A program made the translations under genes and the position numbers. From Verrucomicrobiia bacterium (GTDB lineage Bacteria; Verrucomicrobiota; Verrucomicrobiia; Palsa-1439): DNA of 64,000 nucleotides. This document shows, piece by piece, positions 11,201-17,885 of this stretch. The stretch's first letter is position 1, and each line of letters starts with the position of its first letter. The notes beneath the pieces are model-generated. The model did not search any database. It was not told the origin of the DNA and saw nothing but the letters and a program-made list of their open reading frames with translations. Location of the stretch: the NCBI GenBank assembly GCA_022072455.1, contig JAJVHY010000010.1, positions 34,606 to 98,605 on the forward strand. The letters run 5' to 3'.

Positions 11201-13557
11201 TACGCGCCGGTAACCTTCGTCTCGCGACCGCCTTCGGTCACGTCATAGATGAAGCACGGCTTGTCGAACGTGAGTTGGCCTTGCCGGGTCATGGTGAACG
11301 CGCCTTGGATAAACCACTTCTTCTCGGCTTCTTGGACGCGCGCCGGCACCAGCGTGTCGTTGATGACCAGCAACGCCGTAGTGTCCTTGCCGGTCAATGC
11401 GGTGTGGACGATGTGATGATTGTCGGTGCGCACCGGCGGGGGCGGCAGCTTGGACAGCACGGTTTCCACCCGGGCTTTGCAGCGGAGGAAATTCTCGAGC
11501 ATCCAGACGTACCGGGTGCCGATGACGTGGTCGCTTACGCCGGCGTGCGGCGTGACAGCCGGGTCTGGACTGAGGTCCACGGTCTCGCCCGGAAACTCGG
11601 GGGCGGAGAGCGGATCTTTGAACACCTTGCCGCCCTTGGCGACGTAGGTCGCGAATCGTTGCATCAATTCCGGCGACATCAGCAGGCGTTGCCGGTGGAG
11701 GAAGACGGCTTCGTACTTTTCGAGCGCGCCCGCGGCGATCTCATCTTCGGTGACGAACGCGGCCGGGCAGCCCGCGCGCAGGAGATTGTAGTAGAGCGCC
11801 CACAATTCACCTTGCAGGCCGTCGAACCAGATCATGCCGTTGCGCCCGCCGGCATCGCGGTATTTGCCGGCATCGGCGGTCTCTTGCCGGAGCGAGCGGA
11901 CGATGGCGACGCGTGATTGTGGCCGCAACCCCATGAAATACGGGCCGTACCGGTTCATCAGGTCGCAGACGAGACGGATGTCCTCGCCTTCGCGGCCGGT
12001 CGGGACGAGTTTGCGCACGTCGAAGCCGACGCCCCACGCGCCGCGACCAGCGGCGAGGAAGGTTTGGCGGATTTGCATGTTGCGCGCGCCGGACATGCCT
12101 TGCACCCAGGCCGGTTTGCCACTGCCCGCCCCGTAGTAATCGATCCCGAACAATTCCATGAACGGGTCGGCCTGCCAGTCGGTGTACGCATGGATGCCGG
12201 CCCGTGGCAGCGTCGAGAAATAGATCGGCGGATAGTAATCCGGCCCGCGAAACCAGCCGACCGGCACGAAGGACACGTAGTCCCAATCGCCGAGTTGCCG
12301 GGGCACTTCGGTCCACGCGGCGTACGCCTCGGTGAATGCGCCCGTGCGCCGGCGTTGGCCACGGACTTTCCACTCGACTAACTCGCGGTGCGCCGGCGAG
12401 TTGAACAGCGGATGTGTGAGACCGGTGGCGAGGATGTCGGCTTCCTTGACGGAGTTCGTCAGGTGAAAGCCGTCTTCTTTGCTCCACGCCCAACCCGCCG
12501 GCAACGGCCCTTGCGCTTCGCTGACGGCCGCGCGGAGGAGTGTGTTTGCCGGCTCGGCGAAACCGGCCCGTTGCGGGTGCGCCTCGTAATGGGCGCGGAG
12601 CGACGGATACCAATTCACGAAGAACCCGCCAAAACTCGCGAACTCACGAAACATCTGCGCCCGCAATGCATACATCCGCCGCATCCAGTCCAATCCCTCG
12701 GGGTAGGTGTGCAGCGGATTCCAGTCGGCGGACTGCGTGTCCATGCCCCAGACCGCGCGCGGCAGGAACTGCACACCGAACCGGGTTGCTGCTGCCAAGT
12801 TGCGTTCGTTCTCGTCGTACCGGGCGACAGCTTCCGGGACGGGAAACAACAACTCACGCCGGCAAACCTCCGCCAACTCCGCCGGCAGGGCATCTTGACC
12901 GGTGTACTGCTCGACCTCCGCGCCGGTCAGCGTTTCGACGGGGCTGTTCTGCAGCAGCCGGTAGTTGCACAGCCCGGCTGCCGTTCGGAACGGCCCGGTC
13001 TCGCAGATGCGACTCGCGAAACCTTCCCACGTCGTCCGCAATTCTTCCGGAAAGATTTCGAGAACGATCCGGTGCCCAATCAAGTCCGCCGCTTCAGTTC
13101 CCAAGAGATACCGGCCCGGCTGGAGTTGCGCCGCCGGGATGGAGATGAACCGCGAATCGTTCGTGCCGGCAAACGTCAATTGTCCAAGTGAAACGCGCGC
13201 ACCGCCGCCGTCGGTGAGCACCAAGTCGGCTTTGTGGGTGGCGGTGTGGGCGCGGCAAACCGCGGTGACCTCGATGGTCTCCCCCTGCCGGTAATCCCGG
13301 CGATTGTGGTGCGTGAACAGGCTGACGGCCCCGCGCGTGGACGGACGGGCGAGACAGACGAAGGATTCCCCGTTCACGCGGTATAAGCCGGTGGGCAGAT
13401 CCTGCACGTCGACGGAGCCGTTTTGTGCTTGGCGCACGATGGCGGTGGTGGTCAGCGCCGGGAACGATTCGAGGCGGACGTTCGGTGAGTTCGCTGGCAG
13501 CACCCCATTCGTGAGAATCTGTGCCGCCTCCAGAACGAGTGGAAGGACAAACTTCAT
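8257..13557 (-). CDS. Giant multidomain protein: GH-like barrel, PQQ-type propeller, C-terminal carbohydrate-binding-like domain
   Basis: From the ATG at 13557 (TGACATG, 1 nt after the LacI stop) this is 1766 residues. The N-terminal 250 residues are beta-sandwich-like. Residues about 290-620 resemble a GH42/GH-A-type barrel (FFVNWYPSLRAHYEAH, IDYYGAGSGKPAWVQGMSGA). They are followed by an amidotransferase-like segment (IVRSLRQE, EKYEAVFLHRQRLLMSPELM). Around residues 1130-1440 there are repeated propeller blades (LLDAATGEVLWQYRG, VVLDMTGQVV, GLDANLQPRFW) of PQQ/quinoprotein type. The last 200 residues resemble a discoidin-like sugar-binding sandwich. The N-terminus is only weakly signal-like. 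I do not recognise this domain combination, and catalytic residues were not identified. It may be a structural glycan-binding protein rather than an enzyme. Confidence 0.6.
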   Translation of the reverse strand: MKFVLPLVLEAAQILTNGVLPANSPNVRLESFPALTTTAIVRQAQNGSVDVQDLPTGLYRVNGESFVCLARPSTRGAVSLFTHHNRRDYRQGETIEVTAVCRAHTATHKADLVLTDGGGARVSLGQLTFAGTNDSRFISIPAAQLQPGRYLLGTEAADLIGHRIVLEIFPEELRTTWEGFASRICETGPFRTAAGLCNYRLLQNSPVETLTGAEVEQYTGQDALPAELAEVCRRELLFPVPEAVARYDENERNLAAATRFGVQFLPRAVWGMDTQSADWNPLHTYPEGLDWMRRMYALRAQMFREFASFGGFFVNWYPSLRAHYEAHPQRAGFAEPANTLLRAAVSEAQGPLPAGWAWSKEDGFHLTNSVKEADILATGLTHPLFNSPAHRELVEWKVRGQRRRTGAFTEAYAAWTEVPRQLGDWDYVSFVPVGWFRGPDYYPPIYFSTLPRAGIHAYTDWQADPFMELFGIDYYGAGSGKPAWVQGMSGARNMQIRQTFLAAGRGAWGVGFDVRKLVPTGREGEDIRLVCDLMNRYGPYFMGLRPQSRVAIVRSLRQETADAGKYRDAGGRNGMIWFDGLQGELWALYYNLLRAGCPAAFVTEDEIAAGALEKYEAVFLHRQRLLMSPELMQRFATYVAKGGKVFKDPLSAPEFPGETVDLSPDPAVTPHAGVSDHVIGTRYVWMLENFLRCKARVETVLSKLPPPPVRTDNHHIVHTALTGKDTTALLVINDTLVPARVQEAEKKWFIQGAFTMTRQGQLTFDKPCFIYDVTEGGRETKVTGAYPVDFRRSEGHILLRTERPVRDVKLELTLTADVLRIAPRVLDDAGQPFADALPFELVLRDPAGRETKRVYRAAGPNQSVELAMGRNLAAGRWTVTAQELVTGREARADLPVAARPPITVATGKVLARRSAEIRRFLQEKNSFTIVLDEGQPDSYAEPVAAALRRAGKTCEVRRLDPRAIADLPLRWRRSAEDEALWQRVTRGEVFATRRGLTTRGDGDYENPESGYEQPGPRFAVFRDVILIGSPADNRLIADLHGIVGQPATEFCPGPGGALIQLVRDGFAPRYDALTMQVADAAGVTAGTAWLAQPAEPPAKSDTTTVTAASTGSATRQPLPDYQQDGFGTPIAGVVPVDAGERLLVSLAGTQISGCGLFQVNTATGAIVERYPDVLGSVTPLGPGRFVQRWRDRLVFRGSDLKPLWQLRGKAAETLVAHGDNLYVSGEGRVLRLDGNGQTIWVRDFSGEIRDERDFLKPCRATVQAVSPDGKRVLVATYRERMYGAQVHSYEVPALRLLDAATGEVLWQYRGVLVRDTACGFFGDRILACDAGAAPRLVVLDMTGQVVRSNALPAKITRAQPVGERQALLDGTLLDLDTGALLPVPVTGAIKGAWAVGETVVAGTWDKELVGLDANLQPRFWTRLPSLPAVVLANPTGAGLIVGTDSGQVLWLNATGAVVRATDFNPFNLAESDEQWARRWLAESLASVPEKQLEPWVGKPASTLERAAKVAEVLAKTEDFTCEADATYVLSLFAKAASVSPTGITVRVEFGEGTKPFEVSLPTSVGWEERTVAFRPPAGSTRGRLVVKPEPGVTVERTALAQVRFRSGNLLSGDEIKVSQVIPWVAHIAKASGLSQTPPRIVTPAAMLTDGQLANQETSWTGKPLPQGIFSDHAELVMTFKSRRKLSAVAVYQDPATPERYTKKFAVFAKTKAGVKLLGAVTNNQSPYTLFTFDPVEADSLIYYWAGSGDGHVRLAEIEAYGLEDHL

Positions 13558-13558
13558 G

Positions 13559-14584
13559 TCAGCCGCCGCGGGGCGGCCCGCTGGTGTCGCCGGCCACGAA
13601 GGCGGTTTCCAAGACGACCTTGCGGCGCGGGGCTTCGGGAGATTGAAGTCGCCACGACAGCAACCGGACGGCCGACCGGCCGAGTTCTTCCAGCGGAATC
13701 GCCGCCGTGGTGATGATCGCTTGTTCGCGTAGCCGGCTAGGCAGCACACCGTCGAAGCCGGCAAGGCTCAGGTCGCCCGGTACGCTCCGGCCGTGATCGC
13801 GGACGTAGTGCAAGGCGATATCCGCCATGTAATCGTTGTAGGCGACGAGGGCGGTGAAGGGGAGTGTGGCGCAGTCGCCCAAGAACTCCGTGAGCAACTG
13901 GCGCGTGGGCTCTTCGCTGGCGACATAGCGCCGCAGGCGGACACATTCGTCGGGCACGGTGGCGCCGGCTTGGGCTGCGGCCGCGCGCAGGCCGGCGAGG
14001 CGTTCCCGACACAGATCGGTGTCTGGGCCGATGAAGCCGATTCGCCGGTGGCCTAACCGGCAAAGATGCTGGCCCACCTGGTCGGCGCCGTGGAAGTTGT
14101 CTACAGTCACCAGATCCACCTGCGGCACTTCGTACAGCACGCTAACCCAAGGCATTACCGGACGGTCGCCGGCATTGGTGAGTTCAACATCACCGAGCAG
14201 CCGGATCACGCCGTCCACTTGTTGCCGCGCGACGATCAACGGGAGCTTGCCGCGACAGCGGGTGCAGGTGACGATTTCGGTGCCCAGCGCGGCGCCCTCG
14301 TCGTTCATTCCTTTGACAATCCGCCCGCCAAATCCGGCCGGATCGTCATCGGTGATGACGATGGCGCAGATGACGTTGGTCTTGACGTGGATGCCGCCGG
14401 CGCGCGAGCGGAGGCGACGCGCTTCCAGATTGCTGCTGTCAAGGGAGTAGCCGTGGCGCTCGGCGGCATTGAGGATGCGCCGCCGCAGGCTTTCATTGAC
14501 GCCCCGGTCCTGCCGCAGAGCCCGCGACACGGTCACCTGCGCCACGCCTAATTGCCGAGCCAGATCCTTTTGCGTGATCGCCAT
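13559..14584 (-). CDS. LacI-family transcriptional regulator
   Basis: A 341-residue protein starting MAITQKDLARQLGVAQVTVS, a textbook LacI helix-turn-helix, with the hinge helix and a periplasmic-binding-protein-like sensor domain (LCRLGHRRIGFIGPDTDLCRERLAGL; ALVAYNDYMADIALHYVRD; LSLAGFDG). The ATG at 14584 is chosen over an upstream in-frame ATG because it places the HTH at the N-terminus, as in all LacI proteins, and lies 1 nt after the upstream stop (TGAGATG). It is the second gene of the operon and is thus likely autoregulated. The two TACGTA-centred palindromes upstream of the first gene are the natural operator candidates. The effector is presumably a sugar released by the operon enzymes. 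Confidence 0.92.
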   Translation of the reverse strand: MAITQKDLARQLGVAQVTVSRALRQDRGVNESLRRRILNAAERHGYSLDSSNLEARRLRSRAGGIHVKTNVICAIVITDDDPAGFGGRIVKGMNDEGAALGTEIVTCTRCRGKLPLIVARQQVDGVIRLLGDVELTNAGDRPVMPWVSVLYEVPQVDLVTVDNFHGADQVGQHLCRLGHRRIGFIGPDTDLCRERLAGLRAAAAQAGATVPDECVRLRRYVASEEPTRQLLTEFLGDCATLPFTALVAYNDYMADIALHYVRDHGRSVPGDLSLAGFDGVLPSRLREQAIITTAAIPLEELGRSAVRLLSWRLQSPEAPRRKVVLETAFVAGDTSGPPRGG

Positions 14585-14585
14585 C

Positions 14586-16088
14586 TCAGCGTAATGTTCT
14601 CCGCCGCCGGACACGCCACAGGAGCAAACCGCCGACCGCGACCAGACACAGGATCGACGGTTCAGGGACGACGCTCACGATGCTGACGCCGTTCAACACC
14701 ACGCTGTCGCCGAGAACTGAGAGGTACGGCTCCCCTTCCACGGTAAAGCCCGTGTAGGAGAAAGTCGGGTTTGTGTTGAAGATTCCGGCGAGGCTGTCGA
14801 AGGTGAACAACACCAGTGAACCACCGGATTGGAGTCCTGGACCATTCAGATCAACTCTCCAAGCGCCCGTTGGCAAAGTCAGGGTGCCGTTGACATCCAC
14901 CAGATCTCGCGCCTCGTAGACGTAGGTCGAATAGTTGGACAGCGTCAGCGCTGCGTTAAAAGTGAGCGTCCCGCTGCCGGTCCCGGGGGAGATTGTGGCG
15001 TTGGTCTTGATGGTGGTATTGCCACCGATGATCCCGTTACCACCAAGGGTCGCGTTGGAATTTACCGTGACAACGCCGGTGGCTGCGATCTGATCGCCGT
15101 CAACGATCAGCGTGCCAGCATTGATCGTCGTCAGCCCGGTATAGCTGTTGGTCCCTGACAAGACCCACTTTCCGGTCCCCGCCTTGGTCAAACCGAGGGT
15201 GCTGGTCCCGTTGGTGATGGCGCCGGCGATCAGGTTGTCGCTCGTGTTGGTACCCTGCAGCGTTAGGATACGAGCCGAAGCCGCTCCCGGATCGACATTG
15301 AAATTGGGGTTGGTGAAGGACCATGTACCCGCCCCGTTATTCTCGATAATGCCACTACCAGTAAAGGCCCCGGCGCTGCCGAGAATGATTTGGCGATCGG
15401 TGCTTGCGTTCGCGGACCCGGTATACCGCAACGTGCCGGTCAGGTTGCCGTTCCCGAGCTTGATGGCCGGCGAGTTTGCGCCGGTCCCCAGCGCGCTGGC
15501 TACGCCGGCGTTAGCAATGGAGTTGACCGCGAGTGTCCCGCGTTGCACATCCACCAGGCCGGCGAACGTGTTCAAACCGGTCATCACCAGTAGTCCGTCG
15601 GCACTGTCTTTCTTGACTCCGCCAGCGCCACTGATCATCCCATTAAGAACGATTGTGCCGTTCACTTGAGTGCGGGGATTAATACCAGAGGAAGTGCTAA
15701 TATTGAGGTTGACTGTCTGTGTAATGATGCTGCTGGGATTTGCGGAAAAGCGAATGAACGAGTTCTGAGTGATGGCGTTGCCGTCGAGAACAAAGGCGCC
15801 TGCTGTGCTCGAGAACAGGATGGACCCTATCGACGTCCCGGCGGCGTAATCGTTTGTGGGATTCAACCGTGTCGAGCCGGCAAAGTTAATTTCCAACCCG
15901 AGAGTCGGCGGTGTATCTGCTCCCCAATTCGCCGCCGAGGTCCAGTTGTTGTCATCGGGGTCGCCCCCATCCCAGATGTTGTTGGCCCGCGCAACTGACG
16001 CCCCTGCTTGGATGAGAAGTGAAACCAAAACGGTAATCTGTGCCGCTGATCGAACTTGCGAACATCTCTTTGGATTCACGCTGGCCAT
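14586..16088 (-). CDS. PEP-CTERM surface protein with autotransporter-associated beta-strand repeats
   Basis: A 500-residue protein with an N-terminal signal segment (VLVSLLIQAGASVARA), a repetitive beta-helical body (units such as LTKAGTGKWVLSGTNSYTGLTTINAGTLIV, which match the autotransporter-associated beta-strand repeat), and a C-terminal sorting tail: VVPEPS, a hydrophobic span, then RVRRRRTLR. The PEP-CTERM tail is recognised and removed by an exosortase in bacteria that make extracellular polysaccharide. AAAGGAAA lies directly upstream of the ATG. It is the first gene of the glycan operon, so it may hold or bind the glycan at the cell surface; that role is inferred. No exosortase gene is seen in this window. 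Confidence 0.88.
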   Translation of the reverse strand: MASVNPKRCSQVRSAAQITVLVSLLIQAGASVARANNIWDGGDPDDNNWTSAANWGADTPPTLGLEINFAGSTRLNPTNDYAAGTSIGSILFSSTAGAFVLDGNAITQNSFIRFSANPSSIITQTVNLNISTSSGINPRTQVNGTIVLNGMISGAGGVKKDSADGLLVMTGLNTFAGLVDVQRGTLAVNSIANAGVASALGTGANSPAIKLGNGNLTGTLRYTGSANASTDRQIILGSAGAFTGSGIIENNGAGTWSFTNPNFNVDPGAASARILTLQGTNTSDNLIAGAITNGTSTLGLTKAGTGKWVLSGTNSYTGLTTINAGTLIVDGDQIAATGVVTVNSNATLGGNGIIGGNTTIKTNATISPGTGSGTLTFNAALTLSNYSTYVYEARDLVDVNGTLTLPTGAWRVDLNGPGLQSGGSLVLFTFDSLAGIFNTNPTFSYTGFTVEGEPYLSVLGDSVVLNGVSIVSVVPEPSILCLVAVGGLLLWRVRRRRTLR

Positions 16089-16148
16089 TTTCCTTTCACG
16101 ACACCACGAAGACCATTTTGAAATGCGGATTAGGGATTCTCACTGAAT

Positions 16149-16160
16149 GTCTACGTAGAC
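16149..16160. promoter_or_regulatory. Candidate LacI-family operator 1
   Basis: GTCTACGTAGAC is a perfect 12-bp palindrome with a central CpG, as usual for LacI-family operators. It lies 61 bp upstream of the first gene of the glycan operon and downstream of the candidate promoter. It shares the core TACGTA with the second palindrome at 16245-16262. Binding by the regulator encoded at 13559-14584 is inferred. Confidence 0.55.
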
Positions 16161-16179
16161 TCTAATCTTCACCGCTGTG

Positions 16180-16207
16180 TCTCTACCAAAAATTACGACA
16201 AAGTCAA
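16180..16207 (-). promoter_or_regulatory. Candidate promoter of the glycan operon
   Basis: On the minus strand TTGACT (16207-16202) and TAGAGA (16185-16180) are separated by 16 bp, a plausible sigma-70 pair. The site sits between the two palindromes, so a repressor bound at either could block RNA polymerase. Bacterial promoters of this phylum are poorly defined, so this is tentative. Confidence 0.3.
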
Positions 16208-16244
16208 CATTTTAGAGCATGTCATGCGTGACGTTAGCACGAAC

Positions 16245-16262
16245 TGAGATTACGTAATCTCA
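16245..16262. promoter_or_regulatory. Candidate LacI-family operator 2
   Basis: TGAGATTACGTAATCTCA is a perfect 18-bp palindrome with the same TACGTA core as the site at 16149-16160. The centres are about 99 bp apart. Its length and central CpG fit a LacI-family operator. It lies upstream of the candidate -35 box. Confidence 0.6.
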
Positions 16263-16430
16263 CTCACTAGACTCCGGTTTGAGTCCCGGCATCGTGAGTT
16301 TGGGGCGTTTCCTGTTCAGGATCGCCCACAACCGAGTAGGAAATAGCGCTACGGCAAATCGAGGGGTTTAGCCGCGTAGGTGCCGTAGGCCCGGAAGGGA
16401 TATATGCCAAGACATCAGTCGCCGATCGAA

Positions 16431-16450
16431 ACTTCCCGGCGCCGGGAAGT
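16431..16450. repeat. Perfect 20-bp palindrome
   Basis: ACTTCCCGGCGCCGGGAAGT is a perfect palindrome in the gene-free stretch 16263-16710 between the glycan operon and the topoisomerase VI genes. With no loop it is more like a protein site or cruciform than a terminator. The rest of the stretch holds one copy of the 41-nt repeat and an inverted repeat near 16640; I see no gene in it. Confidence 0.5.
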
Positions 16451-16521
16451 CCCGCCCCTTGGTCACTGCCACCGCCTGGTCACAAGGTGATGCCATGGGA
16501 GCGACCGCTATGCTTGGCACC

Positions 16522-16562
16522 GGATCCAGGCGCCTGGCGGCCATTGGCCCCGACATGCGCCG
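16522..16562. repeat. 41-nt direct repeat, copy 1
   Basis: The sequence begins GGATCCAGGCGCCTGG and matches 19773-19813 at 40 of 41 positions, in the same orientation. It contains a BamHI-like palindrome and the perfect 12-bp palindrome CCAGGCGCCTGG. The two copies bracket the topoisomerase VI gene pair. It could be a dispersed genomic repeat or a remnant of the unit that carried the genes. Confidence 0.8.
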
Positions 16563-16632
16563 ACGCTTCTGGTGTAGATGTTGGTGAGCCGTGGGCGTTG
16601 GACGGACCTGGTAATGGCGGCAGGCAATGACC

Positions 16633-16651
16633 TTCCGGCAATTTGCCGGAA
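16633..16651 (-). terminator. Inverted repeat downstream of top6A
   Basis: TTCCGGCAA and TTGCCGGAA are perfect arms around a single T, about 60 bp beyond the stop of the topoisomerase VI A subunit gene. The position fits a terminator for the two-gene operon. The loop is too short for a normal hairpin and no T-tract follows, so this is weak. Confidence 0.3.
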
Positions 16652-16710
16652 CCGCCATGCACCAGCCAGTGACGCGACGCCCCGTGACTTGCCGGGCTGC
16701 GCGTAACCCT

Positions 16711-17868
16711 TCAAGGAAGGAAGCGGGACTTCTTCAGCTTGTCGGGCAGATAGGTGTCGAGGACGAAGTTCAGGCCGTGCTTGGCGAAGGCTTGTTGCTC
16801 GACGCGGACTCCGAGCTTGATCATCTGGTTCAACGCATCCTGCCATTCCTTGTGATGCTTGATGAACGGATCGTTCTTGAGGGCGTCGTTCGCGCGTTTG
16901 ATGTCGGCTTCCTCGAGTGGATGGGTGGCGTCTTCGAGTTGGTAGTCGTGGATGTCTTGCGGGGTGACGCCGAGGTAGTGCGCTTGCGGCACGCAGAAGA
17001 AACGGTTGATGTGAGCGGCTTGGCCGGAGCCGACCTTGAGGGTGCGATAGATGTTGCAATAGCCGTACGGGTCGCCGTCGGTGAAGGCCAGCACCGGTAA
17101 ATGCTGATCGTCGGCGAGCCGGCGAATGAAGCGCCGGCAGGCCCGGGTGGGCACGCCGCTCATCGAGATGAGTACGCACTTGGCCCGCTCGTAATACCGA
17201 TGATGCACCAGGCGCTGGAACAGCGAAGCGGTCTCGATGGCGAGGATGAACTTGGCCTTGCCGGCCTCGAATCGCAGGTGCTCGACGCGCGACGGGATGC
17301 TCCAGGCGCCGCTGCCGAGTTTCGTGCAGTCGATCCGAATGGGTTTGCCGGTGGCGGGGTCTTGGTCGATCACCACGAGCGGGCCGGTGACGTCGCCGCC
17401 GCGTTCCTCGGGGATGTAGCCGAGCTGTTCGCGGTTGATGGCGAGCATGGCCTCGATGTCGTCAAGGAGGGTGTCGCTTTCCGGTTGTTCATCGAACCGG
17501 CATTCACCCCAGCTCTTGCTGTTGTAATAGACCTCGCGTTTGCCGGCAATGTCGTCCTTGTCCAACAGGTCGTTCTTGGTCGTGGCCAGCAGGCGCATCG
17601 ACTGGGCGAAGGTCTTGACGGTGTTGTAGGACAGGGTGCGGGTCGCGGTGCGACCGAGGATCTCGAAGTGCCCGCGCTTCACGTCATACTTCACGTTCTG
17701 CAGCGAGCGGATCGGGAACTCCATCGACGGCTTGCGCTGTTTCTTGATGATGTCGGCGTGGATTTCCTGCGCCACCGCGACGATCTTTTGGGCGGCGGCT
17801 TTCTTGGACACGACGGTCGGCGCCGCGGCGGTGGGCTTGGTCTTCGTTTTTGTTTTCGTCTTGGGCAT
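16711..17868 (-). CDS. top6A: DNA topoisomerase VI subunit A (Spo11-like)
   Basis: A 385-residue protein. The ATG at 17868 follows AAAGGAG and gives a Lys/Thr-rich tail (KTKTKTKTK) before the conserved part; the longer upstream frame overlaps top6B and is rejected. REVYY at 111-115 holds the tyrosine that forms the covalent DNA link (most likely Tyr115). The Toprim metal site is visible as Glu212 (FILAIET) and Asp264/Asp266 (TDGDPYG). The A subunit cleaves both strands with 2-base 5' overhangs and works as an A2B2 heterotetramer with Top6B, relaxing and decatenating DNA using ATP. Its start lies 17 nt after the top6B stop. The family is mainly archaeal and plant, and occurs only in scattered bacteria. 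Confidence 0.93.
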   Translation of the reverse strand: MPKTKTKTKTKPTAAAPTVVSKKAAAQKIVAVAQEIHADIIKKQRKPSMEFPIRSLQNVKYDVKRGHFEILGRTATRTLSYNTVKTFAQSMRLLATTKNDLLDKDDIAGKREVYYNSKSWGECRFDEQPESDTLLDDIEAMLAINREQLGYIPEERGGDVTGPLVVIDQDPATGKPIRIDCTKLGSGAWSIPSRVEHLRFEAGKAKFILAIETASLFQRLVHHRYYERAKCVLISMSGVPTRACRRFIRRLADDQHLPVLAFTDGDPYGYCNIYRTLKVGSGQAAHINRFFCVPQAHYLGVTPQDIHDYQLEDATHPLEEADIKRANDALKNDPFIKHHKEWQDALNQMIKLGVRVEQQAFAKHGLNFVLDTYLPDKLKKSRFLP

Positions 17869-17885
17869 GGCGGCTCCTTTTTCGG

